A stretch of 64,000 bases of DNA from Rutidosis leptorrhynchoides. Its lineage: Eukaryota; Streptophyta; Magnoliopsida; Asterales; Asteraceae. Location of the stretch: NCBI RefSeq assembly GCF_046630445.1, contig NC_092333.1, forward strand, positions 187,467,001 through 187,531,000, read 5' to 3'. Position 1 is the stretch's first letter, and the number at the start of each line of letters is the position of its first letter. The notes under the pieces were generated by a model. It did no database searches. It was given only the letters and a program-made list of their open reading frames with translations, and was not told the origin of the DNA. Below, piece after piece: positions 1 through 11,895 of the stretch. The position numbers and the translations under genes were made by a program.

Positions 1-476
1 AGGTTTCTTGGAAATAAATGAATCGATAAATATATATTTGATAGAATAAAAGTGATAATATTTCATGAAACAATAGTATCGTAATTCGGGATGCAACTTA
101 CAGATATAATAGACACTTCATCATATAAAGTACCTCCATATTAGTTTAGTTTAATATTTTAATTATTAGTGTTTTTAGAAACTTACGAAATAACAAATAT
201 CAAAAGATATAAAACATATAATAATAAAAATTAATCCTGATTAAAACGTTAATTAAAAACAACGACACCCGAGTCATACGTATCCGTTACAAGCCTTTAA
301 CAAAAAGACTAGTAATAATATTGTGATTTGGTTTACCCCTGCACTTATAAATTACAAATTTGAAGATCTTTAACAATAGCCCGCACGGTCTAAAAATCTG
401 TGTCGGATAGTGCGACATTCCCCACCGCTAGTAACAGTGAGAAAGAACGCGACGATCGGAGGCGCATTAAGTTTAC
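1..476 (+). mobile_element. Probable 3' part of the 5' LTR of an old plus-strand Athila-type element
   Basis: This stretch has no ORF and is AT-rich except for a GC-richer patch at about 380-476. It is assigned to an LTR only because a tRNA-Asp-like primer site follows at about 477 and Athila-type gag and protease remains lie downstream in the same orientation. The 5' end of the LTR is outside the window and no partner LTR was recognised, so the exact boundary is uncertain. Confidence 0.35.
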
Positions 477-494
477 GGCGGCGCCGCCGGGGAA
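477..494 (+). other. Degenerate primer binding site (tRNA-Asp type)
   Basis: The sequence GGCGGCGCCGCCGGGGAAC resembles the primer site of the younger Athila at 26026-26046 (minus strand), with a few bases missing in the middle. Athila elements are known to use a primer site matching the 3' end of tRNA-Asp. The position just ahead of gag remains supports the call; the small deletion suggests an inactive copy. Confidence 0.5.
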
Positions 495-899
495 CGAAGT
501 TTTTTTTCTAAAAACTTCCAGAAAAAATAAAATGCTTTAATCTAAAATTAATTATTTAATAATATAGACCCTTTAAGTAGAACAATTTCAACCAAAATTT
601 TATGCTTATATAAAAATAACTCTAGTATATTAATAAAAACAAGTTTTTTAATTTCAAAATTCTAGTTTTATTAAAATATTATATATTTAAAATGAAAAAT
701 TTTATAAAATCTATAAAAATAAAAAAAATTATAATAATATTAAATAAAATATAAAATTAAGTAGTAAAATATTAATATAAAATGGAAATACAAAAAAAAT
801 AATAAATAAAGCCGCTCGAAGAAAGAAAACCTGAAATTAAACCTTACTTAATAAAGCTCATAAACACAAACTGTCAATTTCATGGTTTCTCCTTCGACA
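495..899 (+). other. AT-rich leader of the old Athila-type element
   Basis: About 400 bases with very high AT content and many homopolymer runs. No ORF or RNA structure was seen. It occupies the place of the untranslated leader between primer site and gag. Confidence 0.35.
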
Positions 900-1718
900 A
901 TCCTGTCTCACACTTAAGCCAATTTATCGTAATCTCCGAGTCATATAAATAATATAGTTGTACTAGAAATGACGTACGACTTCTATTATTTCCATATTCT
1001 TTATTTTCTCACGCCTTGACGTGGTTCAAGGGAATTGAACCTAGTTCAATATCCTCTTAGGAAGAACATGCTACAAAATTCCTCACACAATTCTTCCCTC
1101 TTATTTCACAAGCATACTTAGAAACAATATCATAAATTTCCATTAGGAAGAAAATGATACATTGTTTACTGCTTGGAATAAATTCAAGTCACTAATTCTA
1201 GAACACCCCAAGCATAGGCTAGATAAATCCGACTTAATGTGCTTCTTCTATAACGTAGTTTCCTCTCCAAACAAGACTATCCTCAATGCTATATCTGGAG
1301 GACAATTCGTGAAGCAGCCTGAAGAAGCTTGGCAATTACTGGAGAAAATTGCCATGCATGATTATGAAGAGAAAACACAAGATCATAGAGAGGAACGGGA
1401 ACATTCCTTGAAAGCTATGAGCATTCAACTAAATTCACTAAAAGAAATATTCAAGGAATTATCTCCTCCATCTGAAACTCTAAATGATCTTCCTACTGAA
1501 GATAACTCGAGCACAGAGAATCATTCGACTACTTTTGAACTATGTTACACTCACACTGAGGAAACACTTAAAAATCCCGATTCTTTTCCTGTTTATTACC
1601 ACATTGACTCATCAAACTATAAAAAGGAAATTAATTCTAAATTATTTAACTTTCAAACTTATGTAGAAGAATTCATAAAGATTCAAAAACTATTATTGAA
1701 AATTTCCAAATTTTAGTA
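900..1718 (+). pseudogene. Athila-type gag remnant
   Basis: The open part (1162-1716) encodes a segment like the Athila gag core: an AWNKFKSLI motif, then CFFYNVV, ISGGQF and a segment reading EEAWQLLEKIA. Translation upstream, at about 1015-1160, gives gag-like pieces (WFKGIEPSS, then KFLTQFFP) in shifting frames, so the N-terminal half is frameshifted and contains stops. Gag would form the virus-like particle in the cytoplasm. It is followed after about 70 bases by the protease segment, as expected for gag-pol. No CCHC knuckle was recognised. Clearly dead: frameshifts, stops and no pol beyond protease. Confidence 0.8.
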
Positions 1719-1782
1719 AATGGTATGTTTTTTGCAATAAAAGATGAGATAATAAATAGAAAACAATGAATCTTGTGATGAG

Positions 1783-2690
1783 ATGTTGGTAGTAACTAGA
1801 GGGGGAAAAGAAACAAGGATTGATCCATTTCCAAAAAAAGATAGAATAAACCAATCATTTATGAATCTGTTATTCAACAATCAGTTCAAGATCCTCCTGA
1901 TCTTACTAAACCCGAGACCTTCAAAAAGGATTCAAATCCTCGAATCCCTTTTCCTGGAAGGCTAAAGAGGGAAAAACACGAGGCAGATTTTGCACGGTAT
2001 CTTGACATGTTTAAAGGGTTAAACTTAAATTTCAAATTTCTAGATGCTCTTCTAGAAATGTCAAAGTTTGGTAAATTTTTAAAAGAGATCACTGTCAATA
2101 AAGATAGACTTAGGCAATTGACTACTCTCCATCTAGGAAAAGAATGTTCCTTAATCATAACAAAAGGCATTCTACCTAAGTTAGGAGATACTGGATGTTT
2201 TATTATACCTTTTTTCCTTCAAGAAGTGCAAGTCCACAATGCACTAGCTGACTTAGGAGCAAGTGTCAATCTGAGGCCTCTATCTTTATTTGAGAAACTA
2301 GGGTTAGGAAAACTGAGACCTACCTTAATGACCATTCAGCTCGCTAACAAGTTTGTCAAACTTCCATAAGGAATAGCTGAAGATATAATGGTCCAAGTCG
2401 ACAAGTTCGTATTTCCAGTTGACGTTGTTGTCATGGAAATTGATGAAGACAAAGATATACCTCTTATCTTAGGAAGACCTTTCTAAATACTACAAGAGCT
2501 ATCATAGATGTAAATGATGGATCTCTGAAGCTAAGGGTTGGTTTGAATGAAATCACACTTAATATCGATAAAATCATGAAACATCCAAATGATGAAGATT
2601 TAGGATTAGTAGACTCCATACTAATAATGGTTGATGAACACCTAGGAGAAATAATAATGATCCCCAACCTAGGTTCAACACCCTTAAAGT
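1783..2690 (+). pseudogene. Athila-type gag C-terminus and aspartic protease remnant
   Basis: The segment at 2007-2369 carries the retropepsin-like motif ALADLGASVNLRP, in which the usual Athila protease signature is recognisable. An in-frame stop at 2368-2370 is followed by the rest of the fold: [10 protein letters not shown] and IPLILGRPF, then a further interruption. Upstream, RLKREKHEADFARYLDMFK is the conserved gag-protease linker. Protease would cut the gag-pol polyprotein. The remnant ends abruptly at about 2690, where Harbinger sequence begins; reverse transcriptase and integrase of this element are not in the window on this strand. Confidence 0.8.
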
Positions 2691-2823
2691 AAGGAACACT
2701 TCCAATCAAAACCAGTTCCTTACTTCAAAACAAAGAGTTAATTCAACCACTGAAAAGCAAGATAGTTGCACACAAAAAAAATACTTTCTTTACTTTACAA
2801 CAATCTACAATTTCAAACAACAA

Positions 2824-4830
2824 ATGAATCGCAATAACCGTAATGTGAATGAAGACGCGAATGAAGTTTAAAGGAACACTAATATTTACAATTATAATCA
2901 AGCACTCGATATAATTGATGCTTTAGATGAGTTAAAGGATGATGAAGATGTCGAATCTATATCAAAGAGCACTTAGAAGATTCCTTTCGAGAGATCTAGG
3001 AAGACCCGTGAAGGCTTTACGGGATGATTATTTTTCCAACACATGTACGTTTCTGTGGGATTACTTCCGAAGACGTTATCGAATGAACAAGCCTTTATTT
3101 CTTCATATATGGAAAGTTATATTGAATTATTCTCAAACACCAATTCCTTCTTATTTTAATTATTTTCATTAAAGACGTAATGCTACTGGATTATTGGTTT
3201 TAATGTCATTCAAAAATTAACATCTGCTATACGAGAATTAGCATATGGTTCTTCCGGAGACCTTTTTGATGAGTATTTGCATATGTGTGAACAAACCTCA
3301 TGTGATTGTTTAAACATTTTATGTAAATGTATTTATGTTGAGGAAACCAAATGCACAAGATGTGCAACGTTTGACCATTAAACATCAAGAACTACATGGT
3401 TTTCGGGGGGCTAGGAAGTGTCGATTGTATGCATTGGGGATGGAGAAATTATCCGGTGATGAACTCCTATGATGGGTAGATTTGGAACGCATTTATAGGA
3501 ACCATGGGATCGAATGACGATGTCAACGTACTAAATCAATCCCATTTGTTTAGCAAAATTATAAGAGGTGAAGCTCCACCATGTACTTTTACGGTTAATG
3601 GGTGTATGTTTAACAAGGTTTATTATTTAGCGGACGGAATTTACTCAGAATGGTCAACGTTAGTGAAGTCGTTCAAAAGACCGATCGACCCGAAAACCTC
3701 AAAATTCAAGAAATACCAAGAATCGATAAGAGAAGATATTGAATGGGCATTTGCAATACTACAAGGTCGATTCCAAATTTTTCAACAACCGGCAAAATCA
3801 TATTATATCTGCAAAATTAAAAGATTCGTGTTAACATGTGTGATCTTACATAATATGATAACCGAGGACAATGGTCGTGCATTTTGTGGACTTGAGGATG
3901 ATTATCTTCCGGTTCGTCGTGCACGAGGAACAATCCAAGAAAGGGTTGGCAAGGAAGTTCGGATGGATGCGAAAATACGAGATATGAACATTCATCGACT
4001 ACTACGAGATATGCTCGTGGAACACATTTGGAGGCTTCCACCTAATTATCGTATACGACATAATCCAACATCGATACCTTCAAACAATCAAGATGAAGCG
4101 CGACCTTCAGAGCACGAAGTGTCCATCGTCAAGTTTTGGCTTCCATTTTGGCTTCCATTTTGGAAGCTAAAATTGACTGACAGTGACATGAGAGGAGGTG
4201 TCCATAGTGTCCATTTCAGCTTCAATTTCAGTGTCCATTTTTGTTTTTTATTATTTTAATTATTTTTAATACATTATTTATTATGTATTTTTTATTTTTT
4301 TGTAAATTATTTTTTTTAATTACTTCTGGAAAAAAAACAAAATTAATAATTTTAAAAAGTAACATTTATGAATTAAAAGTAATACTAAAAATAAAAAAAT
4401 TTCGGAGTATTTAAACTTGTACAAATAAAAAACCCTAAAGTTATTTCATCCTTTTCTTTTCTCCCACTCACGCCTCCTTTTTCATCTCATCTCCATTTAT
4501 AAACCTGCAACTAACTTTAAGAATCAAAAATACAAACAAAAAAAAAAGGAAAAACTTAAGAGAAAAGAGAGTACAACGTCTCGAAACCAAATAGAATTTC
4601 AAAATCAAACGATCAAAAACCACTGTCGTTAACCCGAAGTTGACTAACCGAAGGCGAGTTACGCTGGTCCGATGTTGACCGACAGTCGATTCCAGCTTAC
4701 ATGTCAACCGATGCTGAAATAAATATATGGACGCCTTGTGCTCTCACATATTAACGATGACGAAGTTGAAGAAGATCAAGACGATTACGAAGAGGAAGAT
4801 TGCTTTTTTAAATCTAATGTAATTTTAACT
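2824..4830 (+). pseudogene. Harbinger-type (HARBI1-like) transposase pseudogene
   Basis: The frame starts at the ATG at 2824 and is broken by stops and frameshifts before 3480. Recognisable blocks are RALRRFLSRDLGR, DYFRRRYRMNKPLFLHIW, SVDCMHWGWRNYP (first catalytic Asp), SNDDVNVLNQSHLF (second Asp), GIYSEWSTLVKSFKRPIDP and EDIEWAFAILQGRFQI (catalytic Glu), then RGTIQERVGKEVR and a region rich in Arg and His. Compared with Harbinger 2, a block of about 30 residues between the first and second Asp is deleted (at about 3460). The acidic C-terminal tail is separated by the MITE at 4110-4743 and resumes at about 4747 (DDDEVEEDQDDYEEED). Plant Harbinger also needs a Myb-like partner ORF; none was found. 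Confidence 0.88.
4110..4743. mobile_element. 634-bp MITE nested in the transposase (TSD TCA)
   Basis: The ends are inverted repeats: GAGCACGAAGTGTCCAT on the left and the complement GAGCACAAGGCGTCCAT on the right, with 3-4 mismatches. It is flanked by TCA at 4107-4109 and 4744-4746. Removing it rejoins the acidic tail of the transposase, which aligns with the uninterrupted tail in Harbinger 2. A 3-bp duplication fits a Tourist/Harbinger-type MITE, although TCA is not the usual TWA. No coding capacity was seen. The left part contains tandem TGTCCAT-like words (4118-4240). Confidence 0.75.
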
Positions 4831-5119
4831 TTAGTCTATTATCATTTAAGTTGTCCTTTAGATTAAAATTAATTTAAATTTAATGAAAAATGTAATTTTA
4901 GTTTTAATTAAATAAGTAAAAGTATTTTTAATTTTTGAAAATTTTATGATTTTTTAATTTTAAAAACATAAATTCAAAAAAAAAAAAAAAATTTAAAAAT
5001 GTGAGGAAGTATATATGTCATGGTTGAGAGTGGTTAGTCTTGGGAAGGAAGTGTTGATGTGACACTGATGTGGCAGCTAGTCCTAATGAGGACTAATGTC
5101 ATGGTTGGGAACCCTCTTA

Positions 5120-7131
5120 GAGTGCTCCCAACAGTGACATACTTCCTCTCCAGAACTAGTTGCCACATCAGTGTCACATCAGCACTTCATTTTCAGGATT
5201 AAACACTTCCAATAATGACATACTTCCTCAATATTTTAATTTAAACTTTAAAATTTTATTTTAATTGAATTTAAATTTAAACTACCATAAAAATAAAAGT
5301 ACATTAAATTAAAAAATACACTAGAAAATAAAATTACCTTAAATTTTAAAATTACACTTAAATTATATAAACTATTCTTCGTCTTCGTCTTGGCCTTCTT
5401 GTTCTTCGACGTGTTCTTCTTCATCTTCGTCATCGGGAATGTGTGAAGGTCCCGCTTCATCTTAATTGTTTGGATTTGTTTTGGATTATGTAATATACAA
5501 TAATTAGGTGGAAGACTCTACACGTGTTCTACGAGCATATCTCGTAGTAGTCGATGAATGCACACATCTCTTATTTCCGCATCCACCCGAAGATGTGCAT
5601 CAACCCTTTATTTGATTGTTCCTCTTGTACGTCGAACCAGACGATAATTCTCCTCGAGTCCACAAAACGCACGGCCGTTGTCCTCGGTTATCATCTTATT
5701 AATATAATACATGTTAGCATAATTCTTTTAATTTTGCGGATATAATATGGTCTTGTCGGATGTTGAACGGTCCGTCGGCCTTATGGTATTTCAAATGCTT
5801 GTTCAATATATTTTCTTGCTGATTCTTGATACTTTTTAAATTTTGATTGTTTCGGGTCTATCGGATTTTTGAACGACTTCACTAATGTTGACCATTCCGA
5901 GTAAATTCCATCCGCCAAATAATAACTCTTGGTAAGCTTACACCCATTAACCGTATACATACATGGTAAAGCTTCATCATGTAATAAGTCGTTAAACAAA
6001 TCAGATTGATTAAGTATGTTGATATCGTTATTTAAACCCGCGGTTCCATAAAAAGTGTGCCAAAACCATCCGTCATACGAGGCTACCGCTTCAAGCATCA
6101 CTGTCGAACACCATGGTTACCTCGTTTATAACGACCCTTCCAACATGTCGGACAATTTCTCCATCCCCAATGCATACAATCCAAACTTCCTAGCATCCCT
6201 GGAAAACCATGTATTTCAGCATGTTTATCTGTCAAACGTTGCACATCTTGTGCAGTTGTTTTCCTCAAATATTCGGTTACGTACAAGTGATAAACACATT
6301 TGAAAAAATTGTTTAAACAATCATATGAGGTTTGTTCACCCATATGCAAGTACTCATCAAAAAGATCGGCCGAAGCATCATATGCTAGTTGATGTATATA
6401 GGATGTTAATTTTTGATCGATATTAAAACCATGTAATCCGGTACAATCACGTTTTTGATGAAAACAACTAAAATACGAAGGAATTGGGGTTTGAGAAAAA
6501 TTCGATATACCTTGACATATACGAAGAAATAAAGGCTTTCTCATTCGATAAAGTCTTCGGAAGTAATTTGGTGGAAACGTACAATTGTCAGAAAAATAAT
6601 CATTCCACAAAGCTCTTGTAGTTCTTTCATGATCTCAATGTAGATATCTTCTAGGTTCTCTTGGTATGGGTTCGACTTATTCATCATCGCTTAACTGATC
6701 TACATTATCAAGTAATTTGAGTGGTTGGTTATAGGTTAGATTATTCATGATCGTTAATACCGCATTTGCGTCGATCCAAAATTGCGGTACTGCAATTCAT
6801 ATTGATGTATTTGGAAGTAAAAAAAATGGTAAAATTAGATTGTATTTGGATATGGAAAAAAGTGATAAAATGAGAGTTATGTTTGAATAAAAATTAGGAA
6901 ATGGAGATGTATATATAGTTTAAATTAAAAAAATAAAAAAAGTAAATGAAATAGAGTCGTTGCAGCCTCCAACGGGTATATTTTTGCCTGTTTTTCTCGT
7001 CCCACTACATTTAAGTAAAAGACATTCAAACGGCCGAAACGGAGGGCGGCCACCTGGACGCTTTGTTGCCATCGACGTCCAGGTGGGCGGAGTTGTGGGC
7101 GGGTGGGAGGAACCGATTATTGGGAGTGGTC
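5120..7131 (-). mobile_element. PIF/Harbinger DNA transposon 2 with TTA target duplication
   Basis: Terminal inverted repeats are GAGTGCTCCCAA at 5120-5131 and its counterpart GACCACTCCCAA (complement of 7120-7131), 9 of 12 identical. Perfect 3-bp duplications TTA flank it (5117-5119 and 7132-7134), the PIF/Harbinger hallmark. It is 2,012 bp with a minus-strand transposase. Its 3' end abuts the 3' end of Harbinger 1, the two sharing one TTA. The 5' region (about 6960-7110) is unusually GC-rich compared with its surroundings. Confidence 0.9.
5372..6748 (-). pseudogene. Harbinger-type transposase pseudogene (second copy)
   Basis: The frame starts at the ATG at 6748 (MNNLTYNQPLKLLDN) and ends with an acidic tail at 5372. 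Blocks in order: WNDYFSDNCTFPPNYFRRLY, LFDEYLHMGEQTSYDCL, LGSLDCMHWGWRNCP (first catalytic Asp) with WKGRYKRGNHG, MLEAVASYDGWFWHTF, NNDINILNQSDLF (second Asp), GIYSEWSTLVKSFKNPIDP and KYIEQAFEI (catalytic Glu). One frameshift lies near 6100, another after the Glu (about 5790), and several stops follow. The acidic tail (IPDDEDEEEHVEEQEGQDED) matches that of copy 1. Full family length is about 400 residues, so most of the protein is represented but it cannot be translated. Confidence 0.9.
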
Positions 7132-7134
7132 TTA

Positions 7135-7919
7135 GAGTGTTCCTTATGTGCAAAAGTGTGTGTTTGCTTTGATTAACTTTTGTATTTAAGATTTCTAATA
7201 TACTATTCACTAAAGCACTCTAAGGAGTAATAAAACCCGATCAAATGCAATATTGTATAGTAAGTCAGGATCGTCCCAAGAGAGGGGTGTTATAAATATG
7301 AGTGTTTAGAGTTTTTTGAGTTTGTGATTTGTATATTGAATTAAAACAATAAAAATTAAGTAACTACTAAAGATAATAAATAGTAAATAAAAAGATAACG
7401 AAATAAACAATATAATTAAAGACACATGGTTGAACTTTTCATGCCCTTGATTCAAATTGCATTCATTTTATATATTTCACTAACTTTTGATGACTTTGTC
7501 CTTAAATATCTTAACTTGAGACTAATTGATCAGATTAATCCTAGAAAAGATGTCTAATTTTAACTGAAGATTTAAGACCTTTAGGATAGTTTAACGTGAT
7601 TAAACCTTAGTTATAGTGATTAACCATAACTTGCACTATTTTCTCAATCTGATTTTAATATAAATTAATTTAATTAACATGGCTAGTTAAACAAAATCAA
7701 TTAATAATTTAGATATAATAAAAAGAGTAATTCTAATGACGTGCTTAGTCAAAACTCCTATTGTGTCTTTAATTGTAAACCTGATTGATTAAACAATGGT
7801 AAATAATTAAGCTTAAGATCTTAACAGTCAATTCATAAATTCTAGCAGATTTTAATCTTTAAACAACTATAGCCGGCGGCTTTTCTCACTACAGCTGGCG
7901 GCTGTTGTGAATAAATTAC
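7135..7919 (-). mobile_element. 3'-side piece of an old minus-strand Athila LTR
   Basis: This non-coding stretch is the left flank of the young Athila insertion; the same sequence resumes at 27897 after the duplicated ATTAC. It contains an AATAAAACCCGATC-like word and GGATCGTCCCAAGAGAGG at about 7268-7290, similar in place and character to GGTTCGTTCCACAGGGAGAC in the younger Athila LTR (about 8089). Its left edge is the Harbinger 2 duplication, so the LTR terminus may be missing. GC-rich words GCCGGCGGC and GCTGGCGGC occur at about 7873-7903. Confidence 0.6.
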
Positions 7920-8464
7920 TGATGATGTAGCGTTGGGGTACGAAATAGTTATATTTTTATTACTAAATACTATTAAAAATTACACAAGTTTTAATTATTT
8001 TATTTACAAATGGGATATACCTAAACTCTGCTACAACACTATAGGCAGTGTACCTAATCGTAGAGTAGTATAGTTTTTAGTAAGTCCGGTTCGTTCCACA
8101 GGAAGACGACTTATTTTACACTATATTTTAAACAACTATATTTGTACAAAATATATATTTTTATATATAATAATAATATAAAAGGGGGTTTACCGTTTAA
8201 TGACCGGTTTGTCGATTTTATATTTTAAGTCACAATTAAAACCTAATGAAAAATATAAATGACGATAATTTAAATGCGATAATTAAAAGTGCAATAAATA
8301 AAATGACAGTAAATAAAAGTGCGATGAGATATAAAATAAAGGAATTATGCTTATTTAAACTTCTGTAATCATGATGTTTGACGTGTTGATTTTAGTTTAT
8401 TACCATGAGTTAATTGTCCTTTATCCTGGATTATTCGATATGTCCATCTGGTTTTTGTCCATAA

Positions 8465-11400
8465 TGTAGTGACCCGAACTTTTCCATGTTTATATATATA
8501 TTAAATGAAATTGTTATTTACATGATTAAGTGTTTCCAACATGTTAAGCAATCAAACTTGTTAAGACTTGATTAATTGAAATAGGTTTCATATAGACAAT
8601 TGACCACCCAAGTTGACCGGTGATTCACGAACGTTAAAACTTGTAAAAACTATACGATGACATATATATGGTTATATATATATAGTTAACATGATTTTAT
8701 TATAAGTATGTATCTCATTAGGTATTTTAACAATGAGTTATATACATAAAAATGAGACTATTAATTTAAGAAACTCGAAAACGATATATATAACGATTAT
8801 CGTTATAACAACGTCTTACTAGGTACATATGAATCATATTAAGATATTGATACACTTGGTTAATTATGTTAAATGATAAGTAAATATATTATTAAGTGTA
8901 TTAACAATGAAATACATATGTAAAAATATGACTACTAACTTAATGATTTCGAAACGAGACATATATGTAACGATTATCGTTGTAACGACATTTAACTGTA
9001 TATACATCATACTAAGATATATTATATATCATAATATCATGATAATATAATAATTTAACATCTCATTTGTTATAATAAACAATGGGTTAACAACATTCAA
9101 CAAGATCGTTAACCTAAAGGTTTCAAAACAACATTTACAACGACTAACGATGACTTAACGACTCAGTTAAAATGTATATACATGTAGTGTTTTAATATGT
9201 ATTCATACACTTTTGAAAGACTTCAAGACACTTATCAAAATACTTCTACTTAACAAAAATGCTTACAATTACATCCTCGTTCAGTTTCATCAACAATTCT
9301 ACTCGTATGCACCCGTATTCGTACTCGTACAATACACAGCTTTTAGATGTATGTACTATTGGTATATACACTCCAATGATCAGCTCTTAGTAGCCCATGT
9401 GAGTCACCTAACACATGTGGGAACAATCATTTGGCAACTAGCATGAAATATCTCATAAAATTACAAAAATATGAGTAATCATTCATGACTTATTTACATG
9501 AAAACAAAATTACATATCCTTTATATCTAATCCATACACCAACGACCAAAAACACCTACAAACACTTTCATTCTTCAATTTTCTTCATCTAATTGATCTC
9601 TCTCAAGTTCTATCTTCAAGTTCTAAGTGTTCTTCATAAATTCCAAAAGTTCTAGTTTCATAAAATCAAGAATACTTCCAAGATTGCAAGTTTACTTTCA
9701 AGTTTTCTAAATCCATTCCAAGTAATCATCCAAGATCAAGAAACCTTTGTTACTTACAGTAGGTTATCTTTCTAATACAAGGTAATAATCATATTCAAAC
9801 TTTAATTCAATTTCTATAACTATAACAATCTTATTTCGAGTGGAAATCTTACTTGAAATTGTTTTCGTGTCATGATTCTGCTTCAAGAACTTTCAAGCCA
9901 TCCAAGGATCCTTTGAAGCTAGATCTATTTTTCTCATTTCCAGTAGGTTTATCCAAAGAACTTGAGGTAGTAATGATGTTCATAACATTATTCGATTCAT
10001 ACATATAAAGCTATCTTATTCGAAGGTTTAAACTTGTAATCACTAGAACATAGTTTAGTTAATTCTAAACTTGTTCGCAAATAAAAGTTAATCCTTCTAA
10101 CTTGACTTTTAAAATCAACTAAACACATGTTCTATATCTATATGATATGCTAACTTAATGATTTAAAACCTGGAAACACGAAAAACACCGTAAAACCGGA
10201 TTTACGCCGTCGTAGTAACACCGCGGGCTGTTTTGGGTTAGTTAATTAAAAACTATGATAAACTTTGATTTAAAAGTTGTTATTCTGATAAAATGATTTT
10301 TATTATGAACATGAAACTATATCCAAAAATTATGGTTAAACTCAAAGTGAAAGTATGTTTTCTAAAATGGTCATCTAGACGTCGTTCTTTCGACTGAAAT
10401 GACTACCTTTACAAAAATGACTTGTAACTTATTTTTCCGACTATAAACCTATACTTTTTCTATTTAGATTCATAAAATAGAGTTCAATATGAAACCATAG
10501 CAATTTAATTCACTTAAAACGGATTTAAAATGAAGAAGTTATGGGTAAAACAAGATTGGATAATTTTTCTCATTTTAGCTACGTGAAAATTGGTAACAAA
10601 TCTATTCCAACCATAACTTAATCAACTTGTATTGTATATTATGTAATCTTGAGATACCATAGACACGTATACAATGTTTCAACCTATCATGTCGACACAT
10701 CTATATATATTTCGGAACAACCATAGACACTCTATATGTGAATGTTGGAGTTAGCTATACAGGGTTGAGGTTGATTCTAAAATATATATAGTTTGAGTTG
10801 TGATCAATACTGAGATACGTATACACTGGGTCGTGGATTGATTCAAGATAATATTTATCGATATATTTCTGTACATCTAACTGTGGACAACTAGTTGTAC
10901 GTTACTAACGAGGACAGCTGAGTTAATAAACTTAAAACATCAAAATATATTAAAAGTGTTGTAAATATATTTTGAACATACTTTGATATATATGTATATA
11001 TTGTTATAGGTTCGTGAATCAACCAGTGGCCAAGTCTTACTTCCCGACGAAGTAAAAATCTGTGAAAGTGAGTTATAGTCCCACTTTTAAAATCTAATAT
11101 TTTTGGGATGCGAATACATGCAGGTTTTATAAATGATTTACAAAATAGACACAAGTACGTGAAACTACATTCTATGGTTGAATTATCGAAATCGAATATG
11201 CCCCTTTTTATTAAGTCTGGTAATCTAAGAATTAGGGAACAGACACCCTAATTGACGCGAATCCTAAAGATAGATCTATTGGGCCTAACAAACCCCATCC
11301 AAAGTACCGGATGCTTTAGTACTTCGAAATTTATATCATATCCGAAGGGTGTCCCGGAATGATGGGGATATTCTTATATATGCATCCTGTTAATGTCGGT

Positions 11401-11895
11401 TACCAGGTGTTCACCATATGAATGATTTTTATCTCTATGTATGGGATGTGTATTGAAATATGAAATCTTGTGGTCTATTGTTACGATTTGATATATATAG
11501 GTTAAACCTATAACTCACCAACATTTTTGTTGACGTTTAAAGCATGTTTATTCTCAGGTGAATACTAAGAGCTCCCGCTGTTGCATACTAAAATAAGGAC
11601 AAGATTTGGAGTCCATGTTTGTATGATATTGTGTAAAAACTGCATTCAAGAAACTGATTTTGATGTAACATATTTGTATTGTAAACCATTATGTAATGGT
11701 CGTGTGTAAACAGGATATTTTAGATTATCATTTAATCTACGTAAAGCTTTTTGAACCTTTATTTATGAAATAAAGGTTATGGTTTGTTTTAAAAATGAAT
11801 GCAGTCTTTGAAAAACGTCTCATATAGAGGTCAAAACCTCGCAACGAAATCAATTAATATGGAACGTTTTTAATCAATAAGAACGGGACATTTCA
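8465..11895 (+). mobile_element. 3,431-bp solo LTR of a chromovirus-type gypsy element (TSD CATAA)
   Basis: It starts TGTAGTGACCCGAAC, ends AACGGGACATTTCA, and is flanked by CATAA at 8460-8464 and 11896-11900. The 5' LTR of the same Athila lacks it, which proves a later insertion. No gag, pol, primer site or polypurine tract is inside, so it is an LTR left by LTR-LTR recombination. The segment at about 11500-11570 (TATAACTCACCAAC, then AGCATGTTTATTCTCAGGTG) resembles the chromovirus LTR at 47580-47625. Degenerate repeats of about 175 bp occur at 8688-9150. No ORF longer than 100 codons was seen. Confidence 0.93.
8688..9150. repeat. Three degenerate tandem units of about 175 bp inside the solo LTR
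   Basis: Three successive blocks share the same order of words: AACAATGA..TA, then a purine-rich step, then AACGATTATCGTT (about 8792 and 8969) or AACGACTAACGATG (about 9137). Spacing is about 170-180 bp. The core TAACGAT-TATCGTTA is nearly palindromic. Confidence 0.6.

Larger units (their letters stand above)
2694..5116 (+). mobile_element. PIF/Harbinger DNA transposon 1 (decayed, with nested MITE)
   Basis: The interior holds a Harbinger-type transposase remnant on the plus strand. The 3' end (about 5030-5116, ending GGTTGGGAACCCTC) is an inverted counterpart of the 3' end of Harbinger 2 starting at 5120, over roughly 120 bases of subterminal sequence. The 3' flank is TTA (5117-5119). The 5' end is placed at 2694 (GAACACTTCCAATC) because it matches 11 of 13 bases of the 5' terminus of Harbinger 2; the flank there reads TAAG, an imperfect duplication, so the left boundary is less certain. 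Without the MITE it is about 1.8 kb. Confidence 0.72.

Noticed and set aside
5554..6303. Plus-strand frames at 5554-5745 and 6055-6303
   Set aside because: Shadows of the minus-strand Harbinger transposase.
1..7131. Plus-strand Athila gag/protease and minus-strand old Athila LTR as one element
   Set aside because: They have opposite orientation and no shared LTR sequence was seen between 1-476 and 7135-7919.
10891..11154. 87-codon minus-strand frame in the solo LTR
   Set aside because: No start context or family signature, and it lies in a non-coding LTR.
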